Positions 1 through 11,415 of a stretch of 41,025 bases of DNA are shown here, in pieces. Source of the stretch: Fragilaria crotonensis (lineage: Eukaryota > Bacillariophyta > Fragilariophyceae > Fragilariales > Fragilariaceae). The stretch is from assembly GCA_022925895.1 (NCBI GenBank), contig JAKSYS010000577.1, positions 1-41,025 on the forward strand. The letters are read 5' to 3'. Made by a program: the position numbers and the translations under genes. The notes below the pieces were generated by a model. The model was not told where the DNA came from and did no database searches. It saw only the letters and a program-made list of their open reading frames with translations. Numbering within the stretch: position 1 is the stretch's first letter; each line of letters starts with the position of its first letter.

Positions 1-1119
1 TGCTGTCCGCTGGAAAGGAAACCGGAGCATCTCCACTAATCGCCTGTTTGTGCAGAGCGTAAAGCTCCAATCGATCTCGGTTCTGTGTCAGAATCAACCA
101 CGGCAGCGAGCGAGCGCATTGTGAGATCAGTAAAGAATGTTCATGACAACGATCATAACAGCATCGCATTCTTGCGAAATCCGGCAAAACATTATGCACA
201 AGCTTCGCATTTAAGGTGGACACTTACAGAAGGCGGATTCTCGGGCTTCCAAGACTTCATGAAGTTAACCTTGGACCGAAAGGTAGTACTTGTTGAATCA
301 TCACTTGCAGAAGAGCTTGACTGTGCGTTCGGTGTCATGGTGTGTCGTAATGAAAGGTGCAGCTGCTAGCAAGTTCTAAACCTCCTGGGACTCTAATTAT
401 CAGAGTCCGAGTACTCGAGAAGACTACAGACTTGACTGGATCAGTTCGTGTGTAACAAGGAACAACTTGTTTTTGTGTGATCCTTATTGCTTGTATTGGG
501 ATCAGAGTGACAATGTGTATTTGTTTCAGAGTTTTGAACGAGATTTGTCCCGCTTCTTGTGGATCCCAGCATCGTCGACGATGCCCAAAGATAGAAATCG
601 TCACGACCAGTCCGAACGACAAAGCGACGTCATGTCGTCACCGATGACAAGAATCCGAATTCCCCAAAACGGAGTACTCGTACCAGGTACTGGTACTGAG
701 TACAGTAGCTACTCTGACATGTGTACCAGTACTGGTACAAGTACTGAATAGCTACACCGAAGCGTGTTACTTGTAGATTTGTATCGGGGGTATCGCACAT
801 TATTGACCGTACTGTAGTATGACATAGTGTAGTCTACTGGTACTGTTCACCGGGTACATGGGAAGTCCAGTACAAGCAGTATGCCCGTACTATAGACCCC
901 GAGTACTTTTTACTCTGGCAAATGGAGGGTTGCAGAATTTACCAAAGTCAGCTAAATTTCTCGCTGTCGCATTCAGAAGGTATGCGGCATGCAGCGTACC
1001 GGTACAGGAGTACCATTTCAACCTACAGTACCGGATACTACCATGACAAACAGTACGGAGCGCGAAGGTGCTAGTAGTATAGTAAACATTCGCCCGTAGT
1101 AGCAACATATCGCTACGCG
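1..1119. other. Left edge, GTAC-rich, no confident gene
   Basis: A reading frame is open on the plus strand from 40 to 369 (about 109 codons) without a convincing ATG. It could be the last exon of a gene beginning left of the window, but no homology is recognised. From about 660 to 1060 the DNA is full of GTAC, TACCGG and similar short palindromic words, which look like diatom intergenic sequence and leave no sustained coding frame. Confidence 0.4.
672..750. repeat. Nested inverted repeats of GTACCAG/CTGGTAC words
   Basis: Palindromic blocks built on GTACCAGGTACTGGTAC (680-696) and GTACCAGTACTGGTAC (723-738) lie about 25 bp apart. Each can fold on itself or pair with the other. A similar block sits near 8614-8640. 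No coding frame explains them. Confidence 0.6.
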
Positions 1120-1958
1120 CTAGGTGATCGTGATAAACTGTTGATGTCGATGATCCGCCAGAGGTTTGGTCCGAGAATCTTCCTCGGAATGTAAGGAAAG
1201 GGAGGATGGCGAATCCGACGCGTAGGCCAGAAACAAAAGGACTGCAAATGTGGCATACAGAACACTCAAAAACATACAAGTCACAGCCAGCACTGTCGCT
1301 ATGCGCTCCACGGCATAAGGGAGCATATCTTCCACATTCTCTCGATAATCGTCAACCTGAATCGGGAGATGAAACAATGGAGTGAGCAATTGCGCATGGT
1401 AGAGTGATCGTGTGCATAACGTCTACCAAATGGTTTTCACGTTCCACCTACCCTAAACTCTCCAAAAATTACAGCCGTCAGCAGCAGCATATTCGCAAAC
1501 ACCACGACGGCGCCTCCAAGGATTCCGATCTTTAAGCGATTTCGATTTGGGAAGCAAGGGGCAATATATGCTCCCTTCAGCGATGTGAACCCAACAATCG
1601 CTGTGCTGCCGTAGATTTGCAGCGCTGTGGCCAAAATGATGATGTAAATACTTGCAAACGTTATAGCTCCGGAACTTGTCCGTGCTAGAATTGGGTACCA
1701 ATTCGTTTCGGCCTCGGCTGCTGCCTTGTTATTGTTGTTTTCGTTGTCTTGAGAATGTTGCTCTCGCTCTTCTAGAGCGCGTCCATTTGACCCATCCCCA
1801 TAAGTTCGCTCTAGATACCGGTAATGTGTATTGATTTGAATTACAAAGGCAACAGCTGTCAAGAATGCCACAAATGTCATTATCGTTGTCAACGTCCAAG
1901 TAAAGGCAAGAAGGGCCCTCTTGGACCCCAAAAATGAACCGCAGATCGAGGGCGTCAT
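1120..1958 (-). CDS. Four-helix membrane protein, unknown function
   Basis: Two-exon gene: exon 1 is 1958-1452 and exon 2 is 1356-1120, with a 95-bp phase-0 intron at 1357-1451 (donor GTAGGT, acceptor ATTCAG). The product is 247 aa. Four hydrophobic segments are visible at roughly residues 17-41, 97-122 and 145-165 in exon 1 and 185-210 in exon 2. A polar loop rich in Glu and Asn lies between the first two (about residues 50-85). The C-terminal tail of about 35 residues is hydrophilic and Ser-rich. The four-helix layout resembles tetraspanin-like or claudin-like topology, but no CCG or other diagnostic motif is visible, so no family is assigned. The ATG at 1958 precedes a short cytosolic N-terminus and the first helix, which suits a start. 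Confidence 0.6.
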
Positions 1959-4296
1959 TTGTATGGTCCCAGTATAAACAGCAGGGTCTGTGTCTCGTTT
2001 CGTTGTTTACCGTTCCTATTGCGGCGTTGGCAACTGCGAGGGTTGATGGCGGAAGTACAGGAAGTCGTTGTTGGGATCGTGTGTGTGCGAGTGCATGCCA
2101 TTTGCCAATGCGGGGTTCTGTACGGGAATCGGTTGTAAAGACGTTACCAAACGGGCAGAAAACGAACACTAATTCTTCTTGACTTTCTTTTTCTATATAT
2201 GTTTTATATAAAAAATACATTCTACATACCGGTAGTATGATACTAGCAGTACCTCTTTGCCTTATTGCACTGGCATGTAGAGTTTGGCGTTGGTACTGTA
2301 CAGAACTGTATGGTCACGTACTCAGAGTACTCGTTTGTACGGCGTGGGACAAAGGCCACGGAGGACCTGCCTCCCGTAGTACTACGATACACTACTCGTG
2401 CTTTCGACTTCACCATATAACAGTGGAAATATCGGGTTCGAATGTTCGAATACAACTACATGTATGCATACCTGGTACAGTTGTACTGACTACTCTATGA
2501 CTCTATCTACCGGTATGATGTATTGTACTATGCATATATGCATATGATACGTGAATTCAAGACTGGAGGAGTGTACATCAGTAGTGTGATTCCAACAAAA
2601 AACGCCATGTTCCTCGCGTCAAGCATTATGCTCATGTCATTGATTAAAAGCTAAACTCTGAGATTGGGATTAAGCATCCCAGCCTTTTTGTCACTCTTGA
2701 TTGCATTAATAATACTAGTCACACTTGTTGTCTGCTGTCCATAGACAGCATAAATGGCATCGGCATTGCCGTATCAGCAGTCATTCCACTGAACCAAACC
2801 AAAGCAGAAACCATCCTCGTCCAAATCGCATTGCAATGGTCGTACTTGTGCTTCACCTTCCCACCTCACTCCTTGGCAGTAAACAGTTTTGCAGCTTTCC
2901 TGCCTCCCAATCTCACACCACCACAGCTTGAACATTTTTTTCAAATTGGGGCTTAGTCTTGCTGGAGCTGCAGCGACTCCAGTTTTGCAGCATCGACAGG
3001 TCTGTCGTCATCATTGCCTGATTGTCACCTCATTGTACCAATGGGACATCTCACTCCTGGTTGCAATGCTATCCTCCTTTAGTTTGCATTAACCACAGTA
3101 GCTAGTGAAGCACTTTTGCGCTGCGGCAGCATCTCTGTCTGGTTGCTATTTAGTCTGCTCACAATTCCTGAAGCTCTGCTCTCCAAATCTGATTTGCAAG
3201 AGACTGTACTGCCAACAGCTGCGCTGCCAATACTCCTGTTGTTGCTGCCATTGCTTCCTCCAACTCCTCTCCAACAGCTCCACCTGCTCCAGTATTTCTG
3301 CATTGCCATTCTCATCAAGGGTAGGTACGATATCAATATGAACACAGCATTTGCTTGTCACTGGTCACCACAACCAGCACTCTTTTAATTTGGATTGTAC
3401 CAAGCATGCATCATTGCAATCCACTACAACAACTGTCACAGCAATAATCTCTTTCCAGTTCACTTGAATCCTTTGTTTAAAATCTGTGGAACAACAATGT
3501 GATGATGTGTTATGTCATGCGGTGAAATCAGCCAAAGTCACGCCTTCCCAAACACAAGTGCCGCCACATCCGTCATCCAGCACTTTCTGATGTTTGTCAC
3601 AACATTGGTCAGGATGAAAGTCTTCACCAGCCATCCATTGCAATCACTGGCACACCAGCAGTCACCTCCTTTTACCCAGTCGTATTAAGGCGAGCAGGCA
3701 TTCAAATCCTCTGGAAGTCACAACATTTCGGCAACTTTTGCGGGGGGAAATGGGAGTTCCGTATCATCATAGACATCTGACACATACCTTACTGACTCAC
3801 TCCGTCCACAAAGACCCTTATCATCCCTAGCTAGTACATGCCAGATGACGTGCATGTGTCGGCACAAATCTACGAATTAAGTGACTTCCCAGGCCAATGG
3901 GAACTAGCAACAAAATTCTTGTGAATGCATAGCTGGCAGTCTTTGACTTATTAACTCCTTTGGGGACTGTTATATCATCTGTTAAGGAAAGCACATATGG
4001 TGACAACAGAGCATTGGGGTTCACCTGAAATGCATCTCCAACCACAACACAAGACATATTAGCTAGTACACAAAACATTATATCAGCCAGTTGCTTGCAC
4101 CCATCACAGCGCCTTTTCCTCCATTGCATTCTTTGAATGAAAAGAAATAGCCTTCTTCCAAATTGCAAGCATGTTGCTTTGCGCCTATCTTTGATTTGTA
4201 TCAATGGGAAGGTCGAGAATGCCTGATGTCCTGAAGTTTATCAACCAGAGCACGTGCTGTCTTTTCCTACACCACATTCAACTTATTGAGTAGCAA
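1959..4296. other. Intergenic, low complexity; possible decayed ORFs
   Basis: The region 2237-2560 is again rich in GTAC and TACCGG words. From 2725 to 3400 the DNA is C/T-rich on the plus strand, with CTG and CCA runs that keep several overlapping frames open and look compositional. A 125-codon minus-strand ORF at 3827-4204 is not recognised. A small hairpin TGCTGTC-CATA-GACAGCA lies near 2734. No supported gene is seen. Confidence 0.4.
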
Positions 4297-6026
4297 GTGG
4301 CGAGTAGTACCGGTATCGTACTCCGGTTTAGTCGGAGGTTCGGATTTTCTCCAGGAAGTGAGAACCCCGATGTCAGGATAGGATCGTCTGTCCTGCCATC
4401 CGAACATGCGTTGTCGTTAGATCGTGAGGCCGGGAACACGTTTTGGGCTGACGCGATTCGCAAGGAGGTTGCTTCTTTGTTGGCTCTCGACTGTTTCGAG
4501 TTCCATGGCCCGGATTACAAGCCCAACTCGGACTACCAATGGACGAAGCTCTCGATGATCTTCGAGGTTAAACAAGACGGACGTCGCAAAGCTCGTTTGG
4601 TGGCTGGCGGTCACATGGTTGATCCGATGGGCATCAACTCCCGTTCCACGGTGGTTAAAGGTATAAGTGTGCGTTTGCTTGATTTAATCGCGCACCGTGA
4701 TAATTTGCCGATTCTTTGTGGAGATATCGGCAATGCCTTTATAACTGCCAACTGTTTAGAGAAAGTTTATTCTCGAGCAGGACCTGAGTTCGACGATCGC
4801 GAAGGTTCGATCATGATTTTTAAGAAGGCACTTTACGGCTTACGTTCGTCAAGTCGCGCGTTTCGGGCTCACTTTGCGGATTTTTTACGCTCGCTTGGAT
4901 TTTTTGCGACGCGATATGACCGTGATGTTTGGATGAGAGCGCGAGAGGAGGGCGATGGGTACGATTACATTTGTACTCACGTCGACGATTTTAAAATCGT
5001 AGCTCGCGATCCGGAACGTTGGAAATCACAGATCTCCGCGGCGTTTTTACTTAAATCTATCGGACCACCATCCTATTATTTGGGTAACGACTACAACTTT
5101 TCGACGGATGAGGGTGCGTGGGTTCTAAGTTGTGCTACATACTTGAAGGAGTGCATTCGTCGTATCGAATCTGATGATGAACTTCCACTAGATGGCACAC
5201 TTTGGACGCACCGCACTCCCCTGCCGGAAGGTTGCCACCCTGAGCTTGATGAAAGCAACCTGTTATCGGATGTGGGTATCCGTAAATACCAGATGCTTAT
5301 CGGCATGGCTCAGTGGGCGTGCACTATTGGGCGTTTGGACATCGCGTTTGCGGTATCTTCGCTCAGCCGATTCTCGGCAGCTCCGAGGGAATACCACCTC
5401 GAACTGGCGTTACATTTATTCGGCTATCTCAAGAAGAATCCTAACCGTCGTATCGTTCTTGACTCACGTCCGTTGATCATTGATGACGAATTACGACGCG
5501 ATTCATTCCACCCTGATTTTTTGGACGACTACCCAGATGCGAAAGAAGACGTCGGTACTGACTTTCCACCTGCGTTTGGCCGCGAACTCGACACTACCGT
5601 GTTTTCGACGCTGACCACGCACATGTCACGTCACTCGACGTTCGATTTCAGGGTTGATCGTTTTTGTTGGAAGCACTCGGTTATTTGGACAAACAAACGA
5701 CAGGGATGCATTGCGACAAGCACATATTGTGCGGAGTTTATCTCCATGCGATCTGCTGTGGAAGAGGCCATTTCCATTCGTTATATGTTACGATGCCACC
5801 TAAACCCCAGATTTGTTCGGTGACAACTTTGGGGTCATACAAAGTGCCGAGATCCCAGATGGCGAACTTAAGAAACATATTGCGATTTCCTACCATTATG
5901 TCCGGAGGCTATCGCAGCGCGAATTGTTAACGCACATTGGTGCCGGTCACGAGAACCGCGGACATTTGTACTAAGGCATTGGGCAAGAATATCTTCCATA
6001 GTATTGTCGAAGATCTGATGGCATGA
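4297..6026 (+). pseudogene. Ty1/copia (CoDi-like) pol relic: RT and RNase H
   Basis: A 508-codon frame (4297-5823) carries the copia reverse transcriptase domain. It has the LDREAGNTFWADAI entry, the first-aspartate block GDIGNAF, the KALYGLRSS block, and an active site reading HVDD where the family usually has YVDD. The SSLSRFSAAP and LGYLKK-type blocks follow. The RNase H part is damaged: the serine/glutamate block reads TSTYCAEF, and the upstream aspartate region looks out of register. Reading then moves to the next frame (about 5813-5970, GDNFGVIQSAEIPDGELKK) and to the third (about 5955-6026), which ends in TADICTKALGKN and the TGA at 6024. Gag, protease and integrase are absent upstream. 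The three frames and missing 5' half mark it as a dead copy. Confidence 0.85.
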
Positions 6027-6096
6027 AGCTGGAGTCTGGGCTTGAGAGGAGGTGGGGTACCGGGCATGACACTGGCTAGTTCCAGTCGAAGAGGAG

Positions 6097-6134
6097 GTCA
6101 GGATAGGATCGTCTGTCCTGCCATCCGTACATGC
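6097..6134 (+). repeat. 38-bp direct repeat flanking the copia pol relic
   Basis: Positions 6097-6134 match 4372-4409 with one mismatch. The first copy lies inside the pol frame just before the LDREAGNTFWADAI block; the second lies about 70 bp after the end of pol, beyond a purine-rich tract (GAGAGGAGGTGGGG near 6045) that could be a polypurine primer site. It could be a long-terminal-repeat fragment or a recombination footprint. Confidence 0.7.
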
Positions 6135-6265
6135 CACGTCGTCCCCACATACACTAGATAGAATGTGTTATCTATATCTTAGTCACTTCTACTTGTGCAT
6201 GACACCCGACATCAGTATCCGATGTCGCGTAATACTCATTTTTCGAACAAGTATAAATCGGAACC

Positions 6266-7449
6266 ATGATGTTTTTCCTCTTCCTCGCTTTCGTTCCTCT
6301 TTCATTCTCGTTAATCCCGTCGTCTCTATCTCAATCTGTGCGCCTCGGATTTAACGTCGAAGCATTGCGGGGCAACAAAACGGTTCACTTTCGTTCGTTC
6401 CATCGGCTTGCCCCTCATGACTCGGATGTCCTCCATCCACATGCGTTGACGTTGGAAGAACACCACATGGAACGACTCAACGAAGAGGGAAATGCTCTCG
6501 AACGCTACGGCCGCAAACTTCTGATTCTGAGGGACTCAAAATGTGAAGAACTGCTGCGCTTTCCAGTGCACGAATCGAATCGTTATCAATGTTCCCTCCA
6601 GGACATTGCATCCATTCTGTATCTGACGTGCGAGGACCCGCATCTGGTACTTCGTAACAGAGTCATGCAAATTAGCTGTGGATTGGGGCTCTTCGGACTG
6701 CTGGCTACATTGGGAGTTGGTATCTTGCAGGAACGGCAGAAGGCTGCCGAGGAAATAATCAGCGGGCCGCAAGATTTGCTCCACATGTCGGAAGTCAATT
6801 CAGTCATGTTTCCGACCAAACGAAGAATCACAACAGCGCAATCGTTGCTTCCTCACTTCGTACAATCCTTGACATTGACTGATGTTGACGAAGAAGCCTT
6901 GCAGCTCACTACCGATAATTTGCACCATCTAGTGAGCCCGACGACGGAAGCCTATTTCTCAGCACGGCAATTCGATTGGCGACTCCATCCACGCTTCAAT
7001 CCCACGAAACCCTTTTATGGCGGCATCTTGAGCTGTAACACGCCATTAGAATACCCCTCAGCCAAGCAATTGGCGCGTACGGTGGCATACTTTCTTGAGC
7101 CAAATGGAAGATTCGTTCATATCGCGCCGACGCGCCAAGGTGGAGGAGTGCTCGAAGAGGAATCCTTGCATTTTCTAAGCAAATTCTTGCATGAAGGATA
7201 TCTCATGTCGTTGATGAGCGACTATTCACAGTCGAGTCACAATACTCGGAACCGCAGATCCTTGACGTCGAGGAGGCAGCACCCACGAACTGGAAACTGG
7301 AGACGACAAGCGTGAACCAATTTGTCGCCCTCGTGGCAGCGCACCATGCCGATTACGACGGTTTCAATGGAGAGTATCTCTTTCCAATGGAGAATGGAAA
7401 ATTCGACAATAAAATGATGGACCGGCGTGAACCACAGAGGTTGTGGTAA
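6266..7449 (+). CDS. Methyltransferase_16-like (METTL21/FAM86-type), signal-anchored
   Basis: The N-terminus is a hydrophobic signal or leader (about residues 1-22), so the protein is probably secreted, ER-resident or organelle-targeted. A class I SAM-dependent methyltransferase fold follows. Motif I reads SCGLGLFGLLATL (residues 137-149), the second-strand acidic block reads LTDVDEEAL (204-212), and an FDW followed by GGILSCNTPLEYPSAKQL matches the post-motif region of family 16 lysine methyltransferases. The first frame ends at a stop at 7313, but a gene-like frame continues to 7449 and ends in MDRREPQRLW. A 92-bp intron at 7140-7231 (donor AAG|GTGGAG, acceptor TTCACAG) joins them in frame. 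It would remove SLHFLSKFLHEGY, which itself looks coding, so a one-base indel between 7196 and 7231 is equally possible. The substrate is unknown. Confidence 0.65.
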
Positions 7450-9692
7450 GAATACCGGAAGTGAACTGACAGGTGATGCTGATGTAGCAACTTCCGTTTT
7501 TGATCATGCACGGTGAGATGCCATCTAGGGTGACACTTCTGGGTTAGGATGATCAAACGAGGCGGCTGCCTTATACATTCCAACACATTCTCGTTGCGTA
7601 CACTCACTTCGAAGGGTCAGCAGGCCATGCCACTAGCATCCGTTAATTAATACCTATATTTTCCCTCGGGATGAGGCAAGAAGGGCAATGTTCCCATTAC
7701 ATGATGTCGATGCAGCGTCAAGAGGACACAGAATTGTACTGACATTCATTCGAGATCTCGAGCGTGTACGTACGATAGATTTGGGATATCCACTTCCCAA
7801 GCACAAAGGTTTTGTATGTTCTCGACTACTTTACGTGTAGCAGTAGCTTCTTGCCCTTGCATGAAGTCACGTTTGGCCAATAGTCAACACGAGATTTTCA
7901 TCATTTATCCGTACTGTTTCCGCATTTTTTGTGAAAGCCGCTGGGTTTGGTGGTTTCGTCCATGGGAGGGGGGAGGTGAATGGTGTACCGAACTGTGGTT
8001 ATGAAAGAGTGAAAGTGTTGGGCAAATCCGCAACTCCATTCTACGGGTAGTCAAAGTTCTGACGAAAATTCTAACGCAGTCGTAGTGACTAATTCTGAAT
8101 GTATCGAGTGCTTGCCGAAATTAATCGGTATGCCATTTGGAGAACACAAAGCAATATCGTGAACAACTTCTGTCGCTCCAACTGAGAACATTGGCTTGAG
8201 TCTTGAGGCATCTGCTTTGAAGCCATCTTCCCAATGTTCAAAGCAAACATTGGTGCTATCTGCTATCAGAGGCATGCCAATAGAGATCAAAGTGTTAACA
8301 TTTCAAATCGCATGTGGAACTACGCCGGCATCGCTTTCCAAAGGGGTGGTGAGCTCGACCTGGGGGAACACAACGAGGTATGTCTTGCGGAAAGGAGCGG
8401 GCAAGTTGGCTCATACCCGTAGGGCCGACAGCAGTTAGATGCAGTTCTCTCCCTCCATCAGCAGTCACGATTGTTAGTGGTGGTGTGACCAGTGACCAGT
8501 ACTCGAGTACGATACATGTAGTTGATCGTTGAATTCGATCCGTTGTTTTAGTGCGACTCGTGAATCATGTCATATATGTCATATGTCATATTACGTATTA
8601 CTACATCCTCGTTGTACCAGGTACAAGTACCTGTTACAAGTAGTCAATAACGGATTCTAGATGAACTAATCCTACATACCCCCAGGATTCTCGTCCTTCA
8701 AATCTACGTGTTCGCATTTCGGGGGATGGATCCGCTCATTTTGTAGATTCTGTGCATCCAACAATGACCCAAAAAGGCAATAGTGACCACCTGCATAACC
8801 TGGGTTCTTTACGCTTCGATTGAATATTCTGAATGACTTTTCTCCTTGCCAAATTTGTCGGAATCGACTGTTACACCTGTCACAACGATTCAACATACAC
8901 AGAGTAATCCAGTATCCAGCGAGCAATTTCGAGAAAGCGCCCAGCGGATTATGTACCTACGCTTCCGAGCGAACGCTACACCACGACACAACTCCCAGAA
9001 TCTCGAATGGTATTCAGACTCAGAGAATGACTCCTGTCGAACTTGTGATCTCATTGAATGGAAAGTATTACTAACCCCTAAGACAAATTTAAATTTTGAA
9101 TGACTCCTATCTATCGGGCTCGATACGTTTGAACCAGTCACGTGAATTAGAATACCTCAGGACAGTGCTAAATGAGGACCAAGTAGATACACGACCAGGC
9201 ACAACGTCGTGTACATTGAGCTTGAATCGATAGTTTCAGAGGGGCATTGCGGCATTGCTCACGCGTTGTTGTTGAAACCTACGGGAGTATTGTACCAGTA
9301 CTAGCACTAAACGCTCCCTGCCCACAGAATATCACCCGTAGGCCTAGCTAGTTCGGCTCAAGTTGTTCGAACGAACATCAGAAAGTCATTTCAAGTTACG
9401 AAAGGCTGCTTCAACATCATGTCGTATGTCCTTTTCTTCTCGAATGACTTACATTGAAGTCGTACCCAGAATGCTAGTACCGCGTACAACGACTTATCAG
9501 GCATAGTCAACTTGCACGACAACCTCCTGTCTGGAACAACTCTGTTAGCATGTTATAGTAAAAATGCAATTGGGGTCATAGGGACGTTGACATTAACAAT
9601 TTCTACGTGTGGCGAAGGCGTCTGAATGGGCTCGAATTCTGCTCCTCCTGTTGAGCAACAGGTCGCAGAGGCTTTTGTGTCGTAAATCACAA
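7450..9692. other. Intergenic; scattered small ORFs only
   Basis: No gene is supported. Three minus-strand frames (8890-9141, 8672-8926, 8051-8290) follow one another and could be exons or scraps of one old gene, but none matches a family I know. The palindrome GTACTCGAGTAC is at 8499-8510, and a GTACCAGGTAC-type block is near 8614-8640. Confidence 0.35.
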
Positions 9693-10388
9693 ATGCAAGG
9701 ATTACTGCTGTATAATTCTTTTAGCGCATATCACTTCCGTGCTTACCCATTTAATCTGTTTCCTTTGAAAACATTCAACCAAGCAATGAATGTTCCTACT
9801 AACTCCCGAGGGTACCATCACTCCGAAGATTCGAGCAGTACCCTATCAGAGGACGAAGTTTCCGTTTGGTCGATTGACGGTTCGTTGGATTGTAGCGAGT
9901 ATCGCAATTGCTGCGAGATGCTTGAGGAGCAGTTGAAGTACAACATTGTGACGAAGCATTTTCAAGAGGGACATCACGGCAAGTATAGCTTTCTCAGCGA
10001 GGAGCTACCTATCCAGGTGGGAGTTCGATCCGACGGCAAGAAGATATGGGTCGAATTCTCGTGCAATGTCCACACGGTGGCACCAAACGGAAACAACCAT
10101 AAGCCTTCGCCCTACGCAATGATGACGACGATGATGAAGTACAAAACGATGCTGAACCAAAACAACAAGCAAGAACAGCTTGGAAGATGTGGTGACAGCT
10201 TTATCTTCTTGCGAAGTATTGCAACGTCAATGCTGCATAAGAAACATTTCGTCGAATTCGGGGATGATATTGATGATTTCATTATGAAGGCTCATGCTAT
10301 GCACGAAGGCTTCGCTCGAAAATGTGCAATGATCAAGTCAATGAAGTCAGCCCGAGAACAGCGCTCGGCGCGAAAGCTGAAACCATAG
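9693..10388 (+). CDS. Small unknown alpha/beta protein, 3' end duplicated downstream
   Basis: Single-exon ORF of 231 aa from the ATG at 9693; an in-frame ATG at 9786 would give 200 aa and may be the true start, because the residues before it are hydrophobic and aromatic rather than domain-like. An acidic Ser-rich stretch is followed by a compact domain of about 120 residues with alternating strands (about GVRSDGKKIWVEFSCNV) and a long helix (GDDIDDFIMKAHAMHEGFARK). The tail is basic. The overall pattern is loosely like small secretion-chaperone (CesT-type) folds, but this is a guess from appearance. The last ~230 bp belong to a unit repeated twice more downstream (10571-10987 and 10988-11415). 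The second copy keeps a 67-codon frame at 10596-10799. The gene converges on the large coiled-coil gene. Confidence 0.55.
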   Translation: MQGLLLYNSFSAYHFRAYPFNLFPLKTFNQAMNVPTNSRGYHHSEDSSSTLSEDEVSVWSIDGSLDCSEYRNCCEMLEEQLKYNIVTKHFQEGHHGKYSFLSEELPIQVGVRSDGKKIWVEFSCNVHTVAPNGNNHKPSPYAMMTTMMKYKTMLNQNNKQEQLGRCGDSFIFLRSIATSMLHKKHFVEFGDDIDDFIMKAHAMHEGFARKCAMIKSMKSAREQRSARKLKP

Positions 10389-11415
10389 CTAGTTTCCTTT
10401 TGTAATGTAATCTTACGAACTTTGCGCCATTCTATGTCGTGTAGAATCGTTTTATTGACTCCCCTCTAGGCGCTTGGGATAATCAGCATTCTGCTCTCTG
10501 CGATGCAGTTTTACCACAGCTAAGGACGGAGTAATAACAAGCTTCCGCATGTTGTCTGCACGTTCCCCTTAACCAAAACAACCAGCAAGGATAACTTGGA
10601 TGATGTGGTGTCAGCTTTATCTTCTTGCGAAGTGTTGCAACGCCATACTACGGAGCATCTTGTGGAATTCGGGAATGATATTGATAGCTTTATTCTGAAG
10701 GCTCATGCCACGTACGAAGGTGTCGCCCCTAAATGCGCGATGATCAGGTCAATGAAGTCAGTCCGAGAACAGAGCTCCGGGCGAAAGCCGAAACCATAGC
10801 TCGTTTACCTTTTGCTATATAACCTTGCGAACGTGCGGCATTCAATGTTGCGTAGAATCCCTTTACTGACTCACCTCTAGGCGCTTGAGAGAATCAGCAG
10901 TTGTATCTGCCCTTTCTGGGATCTAGATTTTCCAGCGCTTGCGAAAGAGTGTTCCCAGTTTCCGCATGTTGTCCGCACTTTCCGCAGAATCATAGCAACA
11001 AGCAAGAACAGCTTTGAAGCTGCGGTGACAGTGTTGCAACGTCAATGCTGCATGAGGGACATTTCGTCGAATTCGGGAATGACAGCGATGATTCCATTAT
11101 GAAGGCTCACGCTATGCAATTAGTTTCGCCACGAAGTGTACAATGATCGGATCAATGAAGTCAGCCCGAGGCCAGGACTCCGCGCGAAAGCCGAAACCAT
11201 AGCTAGTCTACCTGCTGTTAATGTAATCTTACGGACTTGCGCCATTTAATGTTGTGTAGAACCGTTTCACTGACTCCCCAAGGCGTCTGAGAGAATCAGC
11301 ATTTGTCTTGCGCTCGCGAAGAAGTCGATCAATAGCATCTGCTCTCTGCGATTCAGATTTTTCCAGAGCTTGCGACAGAGTGATAACAAGTTTCCGCATG
11401 TTGTCCGCATTTTCC
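10155..11415. repeat. Three tandem ~416-bp units of a convergent gene junction
   Basis: Units begin at about 10155, 10571 and 10988; the landmark CAAC(A/C)AGC recurs at 10163, 10579 and 10996, giving spacings of 416 and 417 bp. Each unit contains the 3' end of the plus-strand gene (block ending GAAAGC(C/T)GAAACCATAGCT) and then the 3' end of the minus-strand coiled-coil gene (blocks GACTC-CC-AGGCG and TTTCCGCATGTTGTC). The plus gene uses unit 1 and the minus gene uses unit 3, so the middle unit is redundant and decayed for both. The units differ at many positions, so the duplication is not recent. Confidence 0.85.

Noticed and set aside
85-369. ORF at the left edge starting with GTG
   Set aside because: GTG is not a normal nuclear start codon. 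It could only be a partial last exon, which cannot be tested here.
3079-3388. Four overlapping ORFs on both strands
   Set aside because: They arise from C/T- and CTG-rich low-complexity sequence; no frame looks like a protein domain.
3827-4204. 125-codon minus-strand ORF
   Set aside because: No recognised motif and no supporting neighbour exon; left as unassigned.
8051-9141. Possible multi-exon minus-strand gene from three consecutive frames
   Set aside because: The frames do not join with convincing splice sites and match no known family.
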